DNA of 64,000 nt from Malikia spinosa (GCF_002980625.1 NZ_PVLR01000006.1:1-64000); one strand, 5' to 3'. Counted from the stretch's first letter, positions 52,963 to 62,894 are shown. Made by a program: numbers and translations. Notes: generated from the letters alone by a model not told the origin.

Positions 52963-55350
52963 GTGGCTACCAGGATCTCTCCCATGACTCGTTCGATCAA
53001 ACCTTCCCGTCTTCTCGGCCCGGGCATTGCCCTGATGCAGCGCTTGCCGATGACGGTGAAGATGCTGGCCATGAGCGCCACCCTGGTGCTGCCGCTGCTG
53101 CTCGTCAGCATCCTGCTGGCCAAGTCCTACTGGGATGTCCGGCGCGAGTCGCTGCACGAACTGGCTGGCCTGCAGGTGGTGCGGCAGATCACCCAGCTGG
53201 TGGAGCAGGTCGGCCAGCATCAGGGCCGGCTGCGGTTGGCGATGCAGGGCAATGCCAAGGCTCAGTCGGACCTGCCGGCGGCCCGCCAGCAGCTCAAGGC
53301 CGCCATGGCGCAGGTGGATCGGGCCGTGCAGGCCGACCCCCAGCTCGAACTGGCGCCGCACTGGACGCCGCTGCGCCAGGCCCTGGAGTCGCTGGCTGCG
53401 GCCGATGACGTGACCGAAGCCGATGCGCTGTACGCGCGCCACGGCGAACAGATGGAGCGTCTGCGCCAGCTGATGTCCCTGGTCGGCGAGAACTCGGGCC
53501 TGCTGCAGGACGCCTCGGCCACGGGCTATTTTCTGAAGGACATCGTCGTCGAGCGCCTGTTGCCGATGTTCCAGACCGTCAGCCACCTGCGCAACGAGGG
53601 CGCGCTGCTGCTCGCGCGCCAGGAGCGCGAGGGCTACAACACCGATCTGGTCAATGCCGCCGTGCGCCTGGGCGGTGGCCAGACCGACGTGTTGCGCGGC
53701 CAGCTGAGCCAGGTCGAGGGTCGCATCGTTTCGCTGCAGCGTGCCGACGAGCCGCCGCCCCAGGGCTGGACCGAGTTCAAGTCTGCCGCCGATGGCCTGG
53801 TCAGCAAGGTCGGCCTGACCCTGGGCTATGGCGCCTTGAGCGGCGAGCCCGTCGATTTCTATGACGAGGTGTCCCTGGTCGTGCAGGCGCAGGCGGCCTT
53901 CGGCCAGGCCACCGCACAACGGCTGCAGGAGCTGCTGCAGTCCCGGGCCGACCAGGCCGTGCGTCGGCTGATCGGTGTCAGCGCCGGCGCGCTGCTGGTG
54001 ATGCTGCTGCTGGCCTATGCTGTGACGGCCTTCTACCATGCGACCGTGGGCGGGTTGCAGTCGCTCAACGAGGTGATCGATCGCGCGACCCAGGGCGATC
54101 TGAGCGGCGTGGTCGATATTCCCGGCCGCGACGAGATGGCCGCCATGGGCGCCAAGTTCCAGCTCATGCTGGCCAGCCTGGCCGGGCTGGTCGCCGATGT
54201 GCGCAGCGTTTCGGCCGTGCTCGGCCACATGGGGCAGCAGCTGGTGGGCGACAGCGGCCAGCTCTCCGAGCGTACCCAGTCGCAGGCTGCCAGCCTCGAG
54301 CAGGCCACGGCCAGCGTGCGCGACGCCGCCGACACCGTGACGCGCAACGGCGAATCGGTACAGGAGATCAGCCGCGTCGGCGAGGTGCTGCACCGCGAGA
54401 CCGAGCAGGCGCATGGCCTGATGCAGCAGACCGTGCAGGGCATGGGTACTTTGCAGACCACCTCGCAGCGCATGAACGAGATCATCGGCGTGATCGACGG
54501 CATCGCCTTCCAGACCAACATCCTGGCGCTCAATGCCGCAGTCGAGGCCGCGCGTGCCGGCAATGCGGGGCGTGGCTTTGCCGTCGTGGCGGCCGAGGTC
54601 CGCAGCCTGGCGCAGCGCACCCAATCGGCTGCCGGCGAGGTGCGCTCGCTGATTGCGGCCTCGACCGGGCGGGTCAAGGCCTCGGTCGCCGAGATCAGTT
54701 CGGTCAACGAGGTGATGGAGCGCGTCGTCACCGGCATCCGCGACATCGCCGTGCGCATCGACGGCATGGCTGTCGCCAGCAAGCAGCAAAGCGTCGCGCT
54801 GAAGGAAGTGGCGCAGGCGATGGACGAGATCGACCAGGTGACCTACCAGAACGCCTCGATGGCGGATCGCACCAGCAGCCGCTGCGGCCAGCTGATGGAC
54901 CGCACGTCGGACCTGACCCAGGCGGTGCAGTACATGACGCTGACCCAGGGTACCGCCGATGTCGCGATGCATCTGGCGCAGGCAGCGCTCGATCACATCC
55001 GGGCCAGGGGCCTGGAGCGCGCCAGCGAGGATTTCTACCAACCCCATGGCCGCTTCATCGACCGCGACCTCTATATCTTCGTGCTCGACCGCGAGGGCCG
55101 CTACCGCGTCATGGGCGCCGATCGCAGCAAGTCGGGCAGCTCGGTCTACGACGCTCCGGGCGTGGATGCCGAACGCCTGTTGCGCGACGCCTGGGAGCGG
55201 GTCGATCAGGACGGCGGCGGCTGGATCGAATACAACATCGTCAACCCGCTGACCGGCGACGTGCGCGGCAAGTCCTCCTTCGTGCTGCCGGTCAGCGAGC
55301 AGTTGCTGGTGGGTTGTGGCGCCTATCGCAGCGCCCTCAGCAACCACTGA
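52963..55350 (+). CDS. methyl-accepting chemotaxis protein with C-terminal Cache-like domain
   Basis: Protein of 795 aa from a GTG 6 nt after GGGGGAG; an ATG at 52984 is the alternative. TM1 is at about 30-50, a helical periplasmic region at about 50-335, TM2 at about 336-358 and HAMP at about 360-412. The cytoplasmic signalling hairpin has the tip at about 506-545 ([20 protein letters not shown]). Beyond it, residues of about 670-793 resemble a single Cache domain ([31 protein letters not shown]). Cache domains are normally periplasmic and N-terminal; here the module must be cytosolic. No CheB/CheR-binding pentapeptide is visible. Confidence 0.9.
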   Translation: MATRISPMTRSIKPSRLLGPGIALMQRLPMTVKMLAMSATLVLPLLLVSILLAKSYWDVRRESLHELAGLQVVRQITQLVEQVGQHQGRLRLAMQGNAKAQSDLPAARQQLKAAMAQVDRAVQADPQLELAPHWTPLRQALESLAAADDVTEADALYARHGEQMERLRQLMSLVGENSGLLQDASATGYFLKDIVVERLLPMFQTVSHLRNEGALLLARQEREGYNTDLVNAAVRLGGGQTDVLRGQLSQVEGRIVSLQRADEPPPQGWTEFKSAADGLVSKVGLTLGYGALSGEPVDFYDEVSLVVQAQAAFGQATAQRLQELLQSRADQAVRRLIGVSAGALLVMLLLAYAVTAFYHATVGGLQSLNEVIDRATQGDLSGVVDIPGRDEMAAMGAKFQLMLASLAGLVADVRSVSAVLGHMGQQLVGDSGQLSERTQSQAASLEQATASVRDAADTVTRNGESVQEISRVGEVLHRETEQAHGLMQQTVQGMGTLQTTSQRMNEIIGVIDGIAFQTNILALNAAVEAARAGNAGRGFAVVAAEVRSLAQRTQSAAGEVRSLIAASTGRVKASVAEISSVNEVMERVVTGIRDIAVRIDGMAVASKQQSVALKEVAQAMDEIDQVTYQNASMADRTSSRCGQLMDRTSDLTQAVQYMTLTQGTADVAMHLAQAALDHIRARGLERASEDFYQPHGRFIDRDLYIFVLDREGRYRVMGADRSKSGSSVYDAPGVDAERLLRDAWERVDQDGGGWIEYNIVNPLTGDVRGKSSFVLPVSEQLLVGCGAYRSALSNH

Positions 55351-55465
55351 GCCGCGCTTGAGCGAAAATGGCGGCTTCGCCCGCCATCTGCGCGGCCGAT
55401 CCAGGCCCAGCCTGGTTCCGGTCGCCACCCCCATCGTGCCCGACACCCAGAACGACCCCCATCGC

Positions 55466-56647
55466 ATGACTGCCGGCGAACGCCGCGCCAGTGTCTCGCT
55501 CGCCGCTATCTTCGCCCTGCGCATGCTGGGGCTGTTCCTGGTGCTGCCGGTGTTCGCGCTCGAGGCCAGGCGCTATCCTGGCGGCGACGACAGCGCGCTG
55601 GTCGGCCTGGCCATGGGCGTCTACGGACTGACCCAGGCCCTGCTGCAGATCCCGCTCGGCATGGCGTCGGACCGCTGGGGCCGCAAGCCGGTGATCCTGC
55701 TCGGGCTGGCGCTGTTCGCGCTCGGCAGCGCGATCGCGGCCTGGGCGCCCAGCGTGCAGTGGCTGGTGGCGGGACGCGCGATCCAGGGCGCGGGCGCGAT
55801 CTCGGCTGCGGTCACGGCTTTCCTGGCCGATGTCACGCGCGACAGTGTGCGTACCAAGGCGATGGCGCTGGTCGGCATCAGCATCGCCTTGATGTTCGCG
55901 CTCTCGCTGGTGCTGGCGCCGCTGCTGGCGGCGCAGATCGGCCTGCGCGGCCTGTTCCTCGTGACCCTGGCGCTGGCGCTGACCGGCATGGCGGTGGTGG
56001 CCTGGGTCGTGCCGCCCGAGCCGGCCCTGCCGCGCCCGGTCGGTCGGGGTGGCTTGCGCCAGGTGCTGGCCCATGCCGGCTTGCTGCGGCTCGATTTCGG
56101 AGTCTTCGTGCTGCATGCGGTGCAGCTGTCGATGTGGATGGCCGTGCCGGCGTTGCTGGTCGAGTCCGGTTTGGCGGCGCCCGACCATTGGCAGGTCTAC
56201 CTGCCGGCGGTGCTGATCTCGTTCCTGATCATGGGCGGCCTGCTGTTCCGGCTCGAGCGCAAGGGCCATCTGCGCCTGGTCTTCCTGGTCGCCATCGGGC
56301 TGATCCTGCTGGTGCAACTGGGCTTGCTGGCCATGGCCCAGGCGCCCTCGCTGGCCGGGGCCGCGCTGCTGCTGTGCCTGTTCTTCACCGGCTTCAACAT
56401 GCTCGAAGCCAGCCAGCCCAGCCTGGTCTCAAGGCTGGCGCCGCCCGCGCATCGCGGTGCGGCACTGGGCGTCTACAACACGCTGCAGTCGCTGGGCTTC
56501 TTCGTCGGTGGCGCTGGCGGCGGCTGGCTGGTCAAGACCCAGGGCGGCCTGGGGGTGTTTGTCGCCTGCGCCGCGCTCAGCGCGCTCTGGTTGCTGATCG
56601 CCTGGCCGATGCAGGCGCCGGCCGTGGCCGGGCCGGTGCGGCATTGA
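55466..56647 (+). CDS. MFS transporter, YajR-like
   Basis: Protein of 393 aa from the ATG at 55466 with about 12 helices. RMLGLFLVLPVFALEAR and GMASDRWGRKPVI (MFS motif A) match the drug:H+ antiporter group that includes YajR, but the extra C-terminal YAM domain of YajR is missing. The substrate is unknown. Confidence 0.85.
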   Translation: MTAGERRASVSLAAIFALRMLGLFLVLPVFALEARRYPGGDDSALVGLAMGVYGLTQALLQIPLGMASDRWGRKPVILLGLALFALGSAIAAWAPSVQWLVAGRAIQGAGAISAAVTAFLADVTRDSVRTKAMALVGISIALMFALSLVLAPLLAAQIGLRGLFLVTLALALTGMAVVAWVVPPEPALPRPVGRGGLRQVLAHAGLLRLDFGVFVLHAVQLSMWMAVPALLVESGLAAPDHWQVYLPAVLISFLIMGGLLFRLERKGHLRLVFLVAIGLILLVQLGLLAMAQAPSLAGAALLLCLFFTGFNMLEASQPSLVSRLAPPAHRGAALGVYNTLQSLGFFVGGAGGGWLVKTQGGLGVFVACAALSALWLLIAWPMQAPAVAGPVRH

Positions 56648-56684
56648 GGCAGCAGGGCAGCGCGCGCCTGTGGGTCTGTGCTGC

Positions 56685-57458
56685 TCAGCCCACCCGGTCC
56701 AGTGCCGCCAGACGGTAGCCCGCCTGTTCGAGCGCCTGGCGGATCAGCTGCGCCGTCGCCACGGCCTCCGGGCCGTCGCCATGCACGCAGATGCTGTCGA
56801 TGCGGGTCGGCAGCCGGTGTCCGCTGGCCGCGACGATGGCCTGTTCGCGCAACATGACCAGCACATGCTCCACGCATTGCTCGGCATCGTGCAGCACGGC
56901 GCCGGGGCGCGAGCGCGGCATCAACTGGCCGTCGTCCAGGTAGGTGCGGTCGGCGAACACCTCGTAGCGCACCGGCAGGCCGGCGGCCTCGCCGGCCCGT
57001 GCCAGCTCGGAATGCGCCGGTGCCAGCAGGATCAGCGCCGGGTCCAGGCTGTGCACCGCGCGGGCCACCGTGGCAGCGACCGCCGCATCGGCACAGGCGA
57101 TGTTGTTGAGGGCGCCATGCGGCTTGACATGGCTGACCCGTCCGCCTTCGGCAGTCGCCATCGCCTGCAGTGCGCCGACCTGATACAGGATGGTCGCTTC
57201 CAGCTCGGCGGGCGACAGCTGCATCGCGCGGCGGCCGAAGCCCTGCAGGTCGGGGAAGGACGGATGGGCGCCGATGCTGACGCCTTGCGCCAGTGCCAGC
57301 CGCACCGTGTTGCGCATGATGAGCGGGTCGCCGGCATGAAAGCCGCAGGCCAGGTTGGCGCTGCTGACGATCTGCAGCAGCGCCGGGTCGTCGCCCATCA
57401 GCCAGGCGCCAAAACTTTCGCCGAGGTCGGCGTTGAGGTTGATCAGTCGGGTGGTCAT
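56685..57458 (-). CDS. pxpA: 5-oxoprolinase subunit A (LamB/YcsF family)
   Basis: ATP-dependent cleavage of 5-oxoproline to glutamate needs PxpA, PxpB and PxpC together. The protein has 257 aa: INLNADLGESFGAW, SANLACGFHAGDP, IGAHPSFPDLQGFGRR and VKPHGALNN are family signatures. It ends the dctPQM-pxpBCA string, 14 nt after pxpC. Confidence 0.93.
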   Translation of the reverse strand: MTTRLINLNADLGESFGAWLMGDDPALLQIVSSANLACGFHAGDPLIMRNTVRLALAQGVSIGAHPSFPDLQGFGRRAMQLSPAELEATILYQVGALQAMATAEGGRVSHVKPHGALNNIACADAAVAATVARAVHSLDPALILLAPAHSELARAGEAAGLPVRYEVFADRTYLDDGQLMPRSRPGAVLHDAEQCVEHVLVMLREQAIVAASGHRLPTRIDSICVHGDGPEAVATAQLIRQALEQAGYRLAALDRVG

Positions 57459-57472
57459 TCCAATGCTCCGGA

Positions 57473-58501
57473 TCAGGCTTCGGCGCGCAGTGCACCGCTG
57501 ATGAGGTTGTTGCTGTAGAGCGCGTCGAGGTCGATGAAGCCGGCCGGCACGAAGGCTTCGCGCGTGGCCAGCCAGCGTTCCCAGTCAGACAGCTGGGCTT
57601 GCAGCGCCAGCCGCGCCTCGGCCAAGCTCACGGCCTGGAACCGCAGCCGCGTGCCGGGCTTGAGGTGGGCCAGCCGTGGCAGGTCGGCGCTGATGACGGT
57701 GGCGATCTTGGGGTAGCCGCCCACCGTCTGGCTGTCGGCCAGCAGCACGATCGGCAGACCGTTGGCCGGCACCTGGATCGCGCCGGGTGTGACCGCGTCG
57801 GACACGATGTCGGCCGCGGCCGCATCGACATGGCTCAGTGCGCTGCCGCGCAAGCGCATGCCCATGCGGTCCTGCTCGGGTGTGGTTTCCCAATCCTGGC
57901 CCAGCAGGGTCGCTATCGCCTCCGGGCCGAAGTGGTCCTGCTGCGGCCCCAGGATGACCCGGATCGGGCCGTCAGGCAAGGTCCAGGGCGTGGCGCTGCG
58001 CGATTCCCTCGGGTCGGGTGAGTTCCATCCGCCGCATGGCAGCAGGTCCCCGGGGCGCAGCGCGCGGCCCTGCACACCCTGCAGTCCGGCGCGCCAGTAA
58101 CTCGAGCGGCTGCCCAATTGCTGTGGCAAGCGGTAGCCACCGGCGATGGCCAGGTAGGCGCAGCCGCTTTCCGCGGTTCCCAGCTGCAGCCGGTCGCCCA
58201 CTTGCAGGGTGGCGCTCTGCCAGGCGGGCAGGGTGATGTGCTTGCCGTCGGCGCGCAGCCATTTGGCGGCAATCGCGCCTGCCAGCGCCAGTCGCACCGG
58301 GCCGGTCTGCACCCGCAGTTCGGTGCCCATGCCACGCAGTTCGAGCACCGCTTCGCTGCCCTGGTTGCCCACCAGGGCGTTGGCCGCTGCCGCCAAGCTG
58401 GCATCCAGCCAGCCCGATTGGGGGATGCCCTCGTGCCGGTGTCCACGTCGTCCTTGGTCCTGGATCGTGGTGCCGAAGCCGGGTTGCAGCACTTCGATCA
58501 T
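57473..58501 (-). CDS. pxpC: 5-oxoprolinase subunit C (KipA-like)
   Basis: Protein of 342 aa from the ATG at 58501, which overlaps the pxpB stop by 4 nt. It resembles the cyclophilin-like domain of urea amidolyase: MIEVLQPGFGTTIQDQGR, GIPQSGWLD, GSRSSYWRAGLQG, QVPANGLPIVLLADSQTVGG. Confidence 0.93.
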   Translation of the reverse strand: MIEVLQPGFGTTIQDQGRRGHRHEGIPQSGWLDASLAAAANALVGNQGSEAVLELRGMGTELRVQTGPVRLALAGAIAAKWLRADGKHITLPAWQSATLQVGDRLQLGTAESGCAYLAIAGGYRLPQQLGSRSSYWRAGLQGVQGRALRPGDLLPCGGWNSPDPRESRSATPWTLPDGPIRVILGPQQDHFGPEAIATLLGQDWETTPEQDRMGMRLRGSALSHVDAAAADIVSDAVTPGAIQVPANGLPIVLLADSQTVGGYPKIATVISADLPRLAHLKPGTRLRFQAVSLAEARLALQAQLSDWERWLATREAFVPAGFIDLDALYSNNLISGALRAEA

Positions 58502-59274
58502 GCCGGACATGTTGGCTCCTCCGCTTGCAGGAAGCTTTCGCGCGGCAGCGCGCCGCTTGGAATCAGCTGCTGCAGTCGTTCGTATTCGTCAAGTGACACG
58601 GCGTACCAGCGCACCAGGTCGCCGGCGGCCAGCATGGCCGGCTGCCCGGCCTGTTTCAGGTCGAACAGCTGCACCGGCGTGCGGCCGAGCAGGTTCCAGC
58701 CGCCCGGGCTTTCCCAGGGGTAGACCGAGCACATCTCGCCGGCCACTGCCAGCGAGTTGGCCGGCACCCGCTGGCGCGGGCTGGCCAATCTGGGCATGGC
58801 CAGTTCAGGCGGCAGGCCGCCCATGTAGGGGAAGCCGGGCAGGAAGCCGATCATGTAGACCCGGAACTGCGCCTCCAGCAGCTTGGCCAGCACCTCGGCC
58901 TCGGTCAGCCCCTTGGCTTGCGCCAGCCGCGGCAGGTCGGGGGCGAAGTCGCCTTCGAAGCACACCGGCAGCCGCCAGCGCCGGCCTTCGCGCACCTGTT
59001 CGCCGCCCTCGCGGGCCAGCGCCAGCAGGCGTTGGCCCAGCGCCCCGGCATCCGTCGCCAGCGGATCGAAATGCACGCTGAGCGAGCGAAAGGTCGGCAC
59101 TACATCGCTCACCGTGGCGAACAGTGGGTCGTCGTGGCGCAGCAGCGCGACGCGCTCGGCCAGGCCCATGACACGGGCATTGAGCGTGGCACTGATCTCG
59201 CGCCCGAACTCCACCGTCCAGGCAGCATCACCCAGCGCCAGCAAGCGCGGCGCCAGCAAGTCCTGTGTGTCCAT
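58498..59274 (-). CDS. pxpB: 5-oxoprolinase subunit B (KipI-like)
   Basis: Protein of 258 aa. GDAAWTVEFGREIS, VPTFRSLSVHFDP, IGFLPGFPYMGGLP and ANSLAVAGEMCSVYPWESPGGWNLLGRTP are the KipI/allophanate-hydrolase subunit 1 motifs (the last in pieces: MCSVYPWESPGGW). The start lies 3 nt after the TRAP permease stop, so the two are transcribed together. Confidence 0.93.
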   Translation of the reverse strand: MDTQDLLAPRLLALGDAAWTVEFGREISATLNARVMGLAERVALLRHDDPLFATVSDVVPTFRSLSVHFDPLATDAGALGQRLLALAREGGEQVREGRRWRLPVCFEGDFAPDLPRLAQAKGLTEAEVLAKLLEAQFRVYMIGFLPGFPYMGGLPPELAMPRLASPRQRVPANSLAVAGEMCSVYPWESPGGWNLLGRTPVQLFDLKQAGQPAMLAAGDLVRWYAVSLDEYERLQQLIPSGALPRESFLQAEEPTCPA

Positions 59275-59277
59275 GGT

Positions 59278-60576
59278 TCAGCCCGCCATCTGCTGCGGCA
59301 GCCAGGTCACGATGCCGGGGACAAAGTAGATCAGCAGCACGGCCAGCACCATCAGCAGGAACATCGGAATCGAGTGCTTGGCCAGGTAGGTGATTTCCTT
59401 CTTGGTCATGCCCTGCAGCACGAACAGGTTGAAGCCCACCGGCGGCGTGATCTGCGCCATCTCCACCACCAGCACGATGAAGATGCCGAACCAGACCGGG
59501 TCGATGCCAGCCTTCTCGATCGTCGGCAGCAGCACGCCCATGGTCAGCACCACGATCGAGATGCCGTCGAGGAAGCAGCCCAGCACGATGAAGAAGCCCA
59601 TCAGCGCCACGATCAGCTGCAGCTGCGACAGGCCCAGGGCGCCAATCCATTCGGCCAGCTGGCGCGGCAGCCCGATATAGCCCATCGACAGGGTCAGGAA
59701 GGCGGCACCGGCCAGGATCAGCGCGATCATGCAGTACAGGCGGGTGGCGCCCAGCAGGCTGTCGCGGAACTGGGTCCAGCCCATGCCGCCCTGGACGATG
59801 GCAATCACCAGTGCACCGACCACGCCGAGCGCGGCCGATTCGGTCGCGGTGGCGATGCCGCTGTAGACCGAACCCAGCACCGCGCCGATCAAGGCCACCA
59901 CCGGCAGCAGGTTGCGCGAGGCCTGTAGCTTCTCGACAAAGCTCATGGCCGGGCCGGCCGGCGGAATCTGGCCCGGGTGGAGCAGCGCCCAGACGATGGT
60001 GTAGCCCATGAACAGGCCTGCCAGCAGGATGCCCGGCAGCACGCCGGCAATGAACAGCTGGGCAATCGACACGTTGGCTGCCACCCCGTAGACGATCATG
60101 ATGATCGAGGGCGGAATCAGCAGGCCCAGGGTGCTGGCGCCTGCCAGCGTCGCGATGGTGATGTGCTCCGGATAGCCGCGCTTGGCCAGCTCTGGCAGCG
60201 TCATCTTGCCGATGGTGGCGCAGGTGGCCGCCGACGAGCCCGACACCGCGGCAAAGATGGTGCTGCCGATGATGTTGGTGTGCAGCAGCCGGCCCGGCAG
60301 GCGCTCCAACCAGGGGGCCAGGCCCTTGAACATGTCTTCCGACAGCTTGGTGCGAAACAGGATCTCGCCCATCCAGATGAACAGCGGCAGCGCGGTCAGG
60401 GTCCAGGACGAGGCAGCGCCCCAGATCGTGACGGCCATCGCGTCGCCGACCGGACGGCTGGTGAACAGCTCCATGCCGATCCAGGCCACGCCCGTCAGCG
60501 TCAGGCCGACCCAGACGCCGCAACCCAGGATGAGGAACAAGGCTGCGATCAGCAGCGCGGTAATGGTGATGTCCAT
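59278..60576 (-). CDS. TRAP transporter large permease (DctM family)
   Basis: Protein of 432 aa with about 12 membrane helices. It has the elevator-type TRAP/IT fold with GSSAATCATIGKMTLPEL, IPPSIIMIVYGV, SAALGVVGAL and MAQITPPVGFNLFVLQGM. It drives Na+-coupled uptake with the DctQ and DctP partners encoded just upstream. The 9-nt gap from the small permease indicates co-translation. Confidence 0.94.
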   Translation of the reverse strand: MDITITALLIAALFLILGCGVWVGLTLTGVAWIGMELFTSRPVGDAMAVTIWGAASSWTLTALPLFIWMGEILFRTKLSEDMFKGLAPWLERLPGRLLHTNIIGSTIFAAVSGSSAATCATIGKMTLPELAKRGYPEHITIATLAGASTLGLLIPPSIIMIVYGVAANVSIAQLFIAGVLPGILLAGLFMGYTIVWALLHPGQIPPAGPAMSFVEKLQASRNLLPVVALIGAVLGSVYSGIATATESAALGVVGALVIAIVQGGMGWTQFRDSLLGATRLYCMIALILAGAAFLTLSMGYIGLPRQLAEWIGALGLSQLQLIVALMGFFIVLGCFLDGISIVVLTMGVLLPTIEKAGIDPVWFGIFIVLVVEMAQITPPVGFNLFVLQGMTKKEITYLAKHSIPMFLLMVLAVLLIYFVPGIVTWLPQQMAG

Positions 60577-60585
60577 GACAGGTCC

Positions 60586-61104
60586 TTATTCGATGCGGGA
60601 CGGTTCGTCACCGGCCGAGGGGTCGCGCAGTGCTTCACCGCGCAGCAACAGGATCAGGTCGCCCAGGAAGGCCAGCGCGAACAGCGTGGTGCCGACGGCC
60701 ATGCCGAGCTGCGGAATCCAGAGCGGGGTGGCATCCAGGCCGGAGGAGATGTCATGGAACTCGCGCGACTGCAGCACCAGCCGGATCGAGAACCAGGCCA
60801 GCGCGCCCGACATGGCGATCGCCACCGCATGGCACAGGATGTCGAGCACCCGCTGGCCCTTGGCCGGCAGTTGGTTGAGCAGCAGCGTGACGCGGATATG
60901 CTCGCCGCGGCGCAAGGTCGGCGCCAGTGCCAGAAAGGCCGAGATGGCCATGCAGTAGCCGGCATAGGCGTCGGCTCCCGGCAGGTCGAAGACCGGATGC
61001 AGTCGGCCCAGGATGCTGGCCAGTACCGACAGCAGGGTGCCGACCATGAAGAGCCCGGCCAGATAGCCTGTGGCGCTGAAGAATCGATCGAGCAGTTGGC
61101 GCAT
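60586..61104 (-). CDS. TRAP transporter small permease (DctQ family)
   Basis: Protein of 172 aa with four membrane helices. It has the DctQ arginine motif (RRGEHIRVTLLLNQL) and a C-terminal cytosolic tail. It lies between the receptor and large permease genes, after an intrinsic terminator that should lower its expression relative to the receptor. Confidence 0.92.
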   Translation of the reverse strand: MRQLLDRFFSATGYLAGLFMVGTLLSVLASILGRLHPVFDLPGADAYAGYCMAISAFLALAPTLRRGEHIRVTLLLNQLPAKGQRVLDILCHAVAIAMSGALAWFSIRLVLQSREFHDISSGLDATPLWIPQLGMAVGTTLFALAFLGDLILLLRGEALRDPSAGDEPSRIE

Positions 61105-61129
61105 GGCCTGCCTTTCCGAAAGTGGATTG

Positions 61130-61153
61130 AAAAACCCCCTCGCAGGAGGGGGT
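61130..61153 (-). terminator. intrinsic terminator/attenuator between the TRAP receptor and permease genes
   Basis: On the minus strand, 8-bp arms (61153-61146 / 61141-61134) with a 4-nt loop are followed by TTTTT. It lies 24 nt after the receptor stop. Partial termination would give more binding protein than membrane subunits. Confidence 0.83.
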
Positions 61154-61176
61154 GTCGGTTTGCCGTCCGCTGGCGC

Positions 61177-62157
61177 TTACTTGCGGAAGGCGTCGACGAT
61201 GGCCTGGCCTTCGGCGCCAGTCTGCTTGGCCCAGTCAGCCACCATGGTGTCGCCGATCTTCTTGAGCTCGGCACGCAGGGCCGGGCTGCCGGCGTCGACC
61301 GTCATGCCGTTCTTGCGCAACTGGTCCAGATACCAGCTGTTCTTCTCGGCGCTGATCTTCCAGCCGCGGGCTTCGGCCTCGGCGGCGGCCTTGGTGACGG
61401 CGGCCTGGGTCGGCTGGTCGAGGCCGTCGAAGGCCTTCTGCGACACGATCACCAGGTTCTTCGGCAGCCAGGCGCTGACGTCGTAGTAGTACTTGACCTG
61501 TTCCCACACCTTGCCGTCGTAGCCGGTGGCGCTCGACGACATGAAGGTGGTGACGGCGCCCGTGGCCAGGGCCTGGGTCAGTTCAGCCGCCTGCACCGTG
61601 ACCGGCTGCGCGCCGACCAGCTGCGCGATACGGCTGGTGTTCGGGTTGTAGGCGCGCCATTTCACGCCCTTGAGGTCGGCCACCGACTGGATCGGCTTGA
61701 CGCTGAAGATGCCCTGCGGCGGCCAGGCCACCGAGTACAGCACCTTGAGGCCCTGCTTGGCCAATGCGGCCTCGGTGGCGGCGCGCGAGATCTTCCAGAG
61801 CTTTTGCGCATCGGCATAGCTGGTGGCCAGGAACGGGATCGAATCCAGGCCGAACAGGGCGTTCTCGTTCGAGTAGCCCGAGATGATGATCTCGCCGATC
61901 TGGGCCTGGCCGCCCTGCACGGCACGCTTGATCTCGTTGGCCTTGAACAGCGAGCCACCGTCGTGCACCGTGATCTTGAACTTGCCGCCGGTGGCTGCAC
62001 CGACCTCCTTGGCGAACTGCTGGATGTTTTCGGTGTGGAAGTTCGACGCCGGGTAGCCGGTGGGCATGTCCCATTTCTGTTGCGCCAGCACCTGGCCGCC
62101 GAACGACAAGGTAGCGGCTGCCAGGCCTGCAGTAGCCCACTGTTTTACATTGACCAT
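61177..62157 (-). CDS. TRAP transporter substrate-binding protein (DctP family)
   Basis: Protein of 326 aa from the ATG at 62157. A signal peptide ends at about residue 25 (GQVLAQ). Mature motifs are WDMPTGYPASNFHTENIQQF, GGQAQIGEII and GVKWRAYNPNTSRIAQLVGA, where the arginine region normally pairs with the carboxylate of the ligand. Linkage to pxpBCA suggests 5-oxoproline (pyroglutamate) or a related acid as the ligand; this is inference from context. Confidence 0.92.
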   Translation of the reverse strand: MVNVKQWATAGLAAATLSFGGQVLAQQKWDMPTGYPASNFHTENIQQFAKEVGAATGGKFKITVHDGGSLFKANEIKRAVQGGQAQIGEIIISGYSNENALFGLDSIPFLATSYADAQKLWKISRAATEAALAKQGLKVLYSVAWPPQGIFSVKPIQSVADLKGVKWRAYNPNTSRIAQLVGAQPVTVQAAELTQALATGAVTTFMSSSATGYDGKVWEQVKYYYDVSAWLPKNLVIVSQKAFDGLDQPTQAAVTKAAAEAEARGWKISAEKNSWYLDQLRKNGMTVDAGSPALRAELKKIGDTMVADWAKQTGAEGQAIVDAFRK

Positions 62158-62240
62158 GCTGTACTCCGTTAACGATGAAGGGGCCGGCCGGCGGCTGCCA
62201 GTCAGCGGTGTTGAAAACATATCGATGGCAAGATGTTAAT

Positions 62241-62256
62241 AAAACGTTGACGTTTT
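62241..62256. promoter_or_regulatory. candidate operator of the TRAP-pxp cluster
   Basis: Perfect palindrome AAAACGT-TG-ACGTTTT in the 185-bp divergent gap between the TRAP receptor and the MarR-like gene. On the minus strand it sits between a GTGACA-like -35 and an A/T-rich -10 of the receptor gene, a typical repressor position. Confidence 0.65.
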
Positions 62257-62342
62257 GTCACTAAGGTTTACCCGTAATCTGCTGCTGTGGTTAACATGAG
62301 ACGATAGTCATCCATCTTCCCCGTCTACCGAGCTGTCCCCTG

Positions 62343-62894
62343 ATGTCCGCCCCTCCCACCCCCGGCACCCCTGCCAGCGTCCCCGCCAACGACCCGCAGC
62401 GCATCGTCACCTCGGCGCACCTGGTGTCGGACAAGTCACCGGAGCTGTCCGAATTCGAGTTCGGCCTGATCATTGCCACCCATGCCTTCAACCGCTGGAT
62501 GACCCGCTGCATGGGAGCGGCCGGCGTCAAGGACATGACGGCGGTGGATGTGCTGGTACTGCACCACACCAATCACCGGGCGATGGAAAAGCGCCTGGCC
62601 GACATCTGCTTTGTGCTCAACATCGAGGACACGCATGTGGTGTCCTACGCGCTCAAGAAGCTCATGGCGGCCGGTTATGTGCGCAGCCAGAAGAAGGGCA
62701 AGGAGGTGTTCTTCTCCACCACCGACGCTGGCGCCGCCCTGTGCATGCGCTACCGCGAGGTGCGCGAGGACTGCCTGATGCCGGGTTTCTCGGGCGCGGC
62801 GGAGGAAAACCGCCAGCTGGGCGACTTCGCCAAGCTGCTGCGCACGCTGTCCGGTCGTTACGACCAGGCGGCCCGGGCGGCTACTTCCTACTAG
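62343..62894 (+). CDS. MarR-like winged-helix regulator
   Basis: Protein of 183 aa. A proline-rich 30-residue start precedes a winged helix-turn-helix of the MarR type: TAVDVLVLHHTNHRAMEKRL, ADICFVLNIEDTHVVSYALK, KLMAAGYVRSQKKGKEVFFS. It diverges from the TRAP-pxp operon, with a palindrome between them, so it is the probable local regulator. The effector is unknown. Confidence 0.82.
   Translation: MSAPPTPGTPASVPANDPQRIVTSAHLVSDKSPELSEFEFGLIIATHAFNRWMTRCMGAAGVKDMTAVDVLVLHHTNHRAMEKRLADICFVLNIEDTHVVSYALKKLMAAGYVRSQKKGKEVFFSTTDAGAALCMRYREVREDCLMPGFSGAAEENRQLGDFAKLLRTLSGRYDQAARAATSY

Noticed and set aside
52930-55524. 864-codon open frame opposite the chemoreceptor
   Set aside because: Antisense shadow of an MCP with intact signalling tip.
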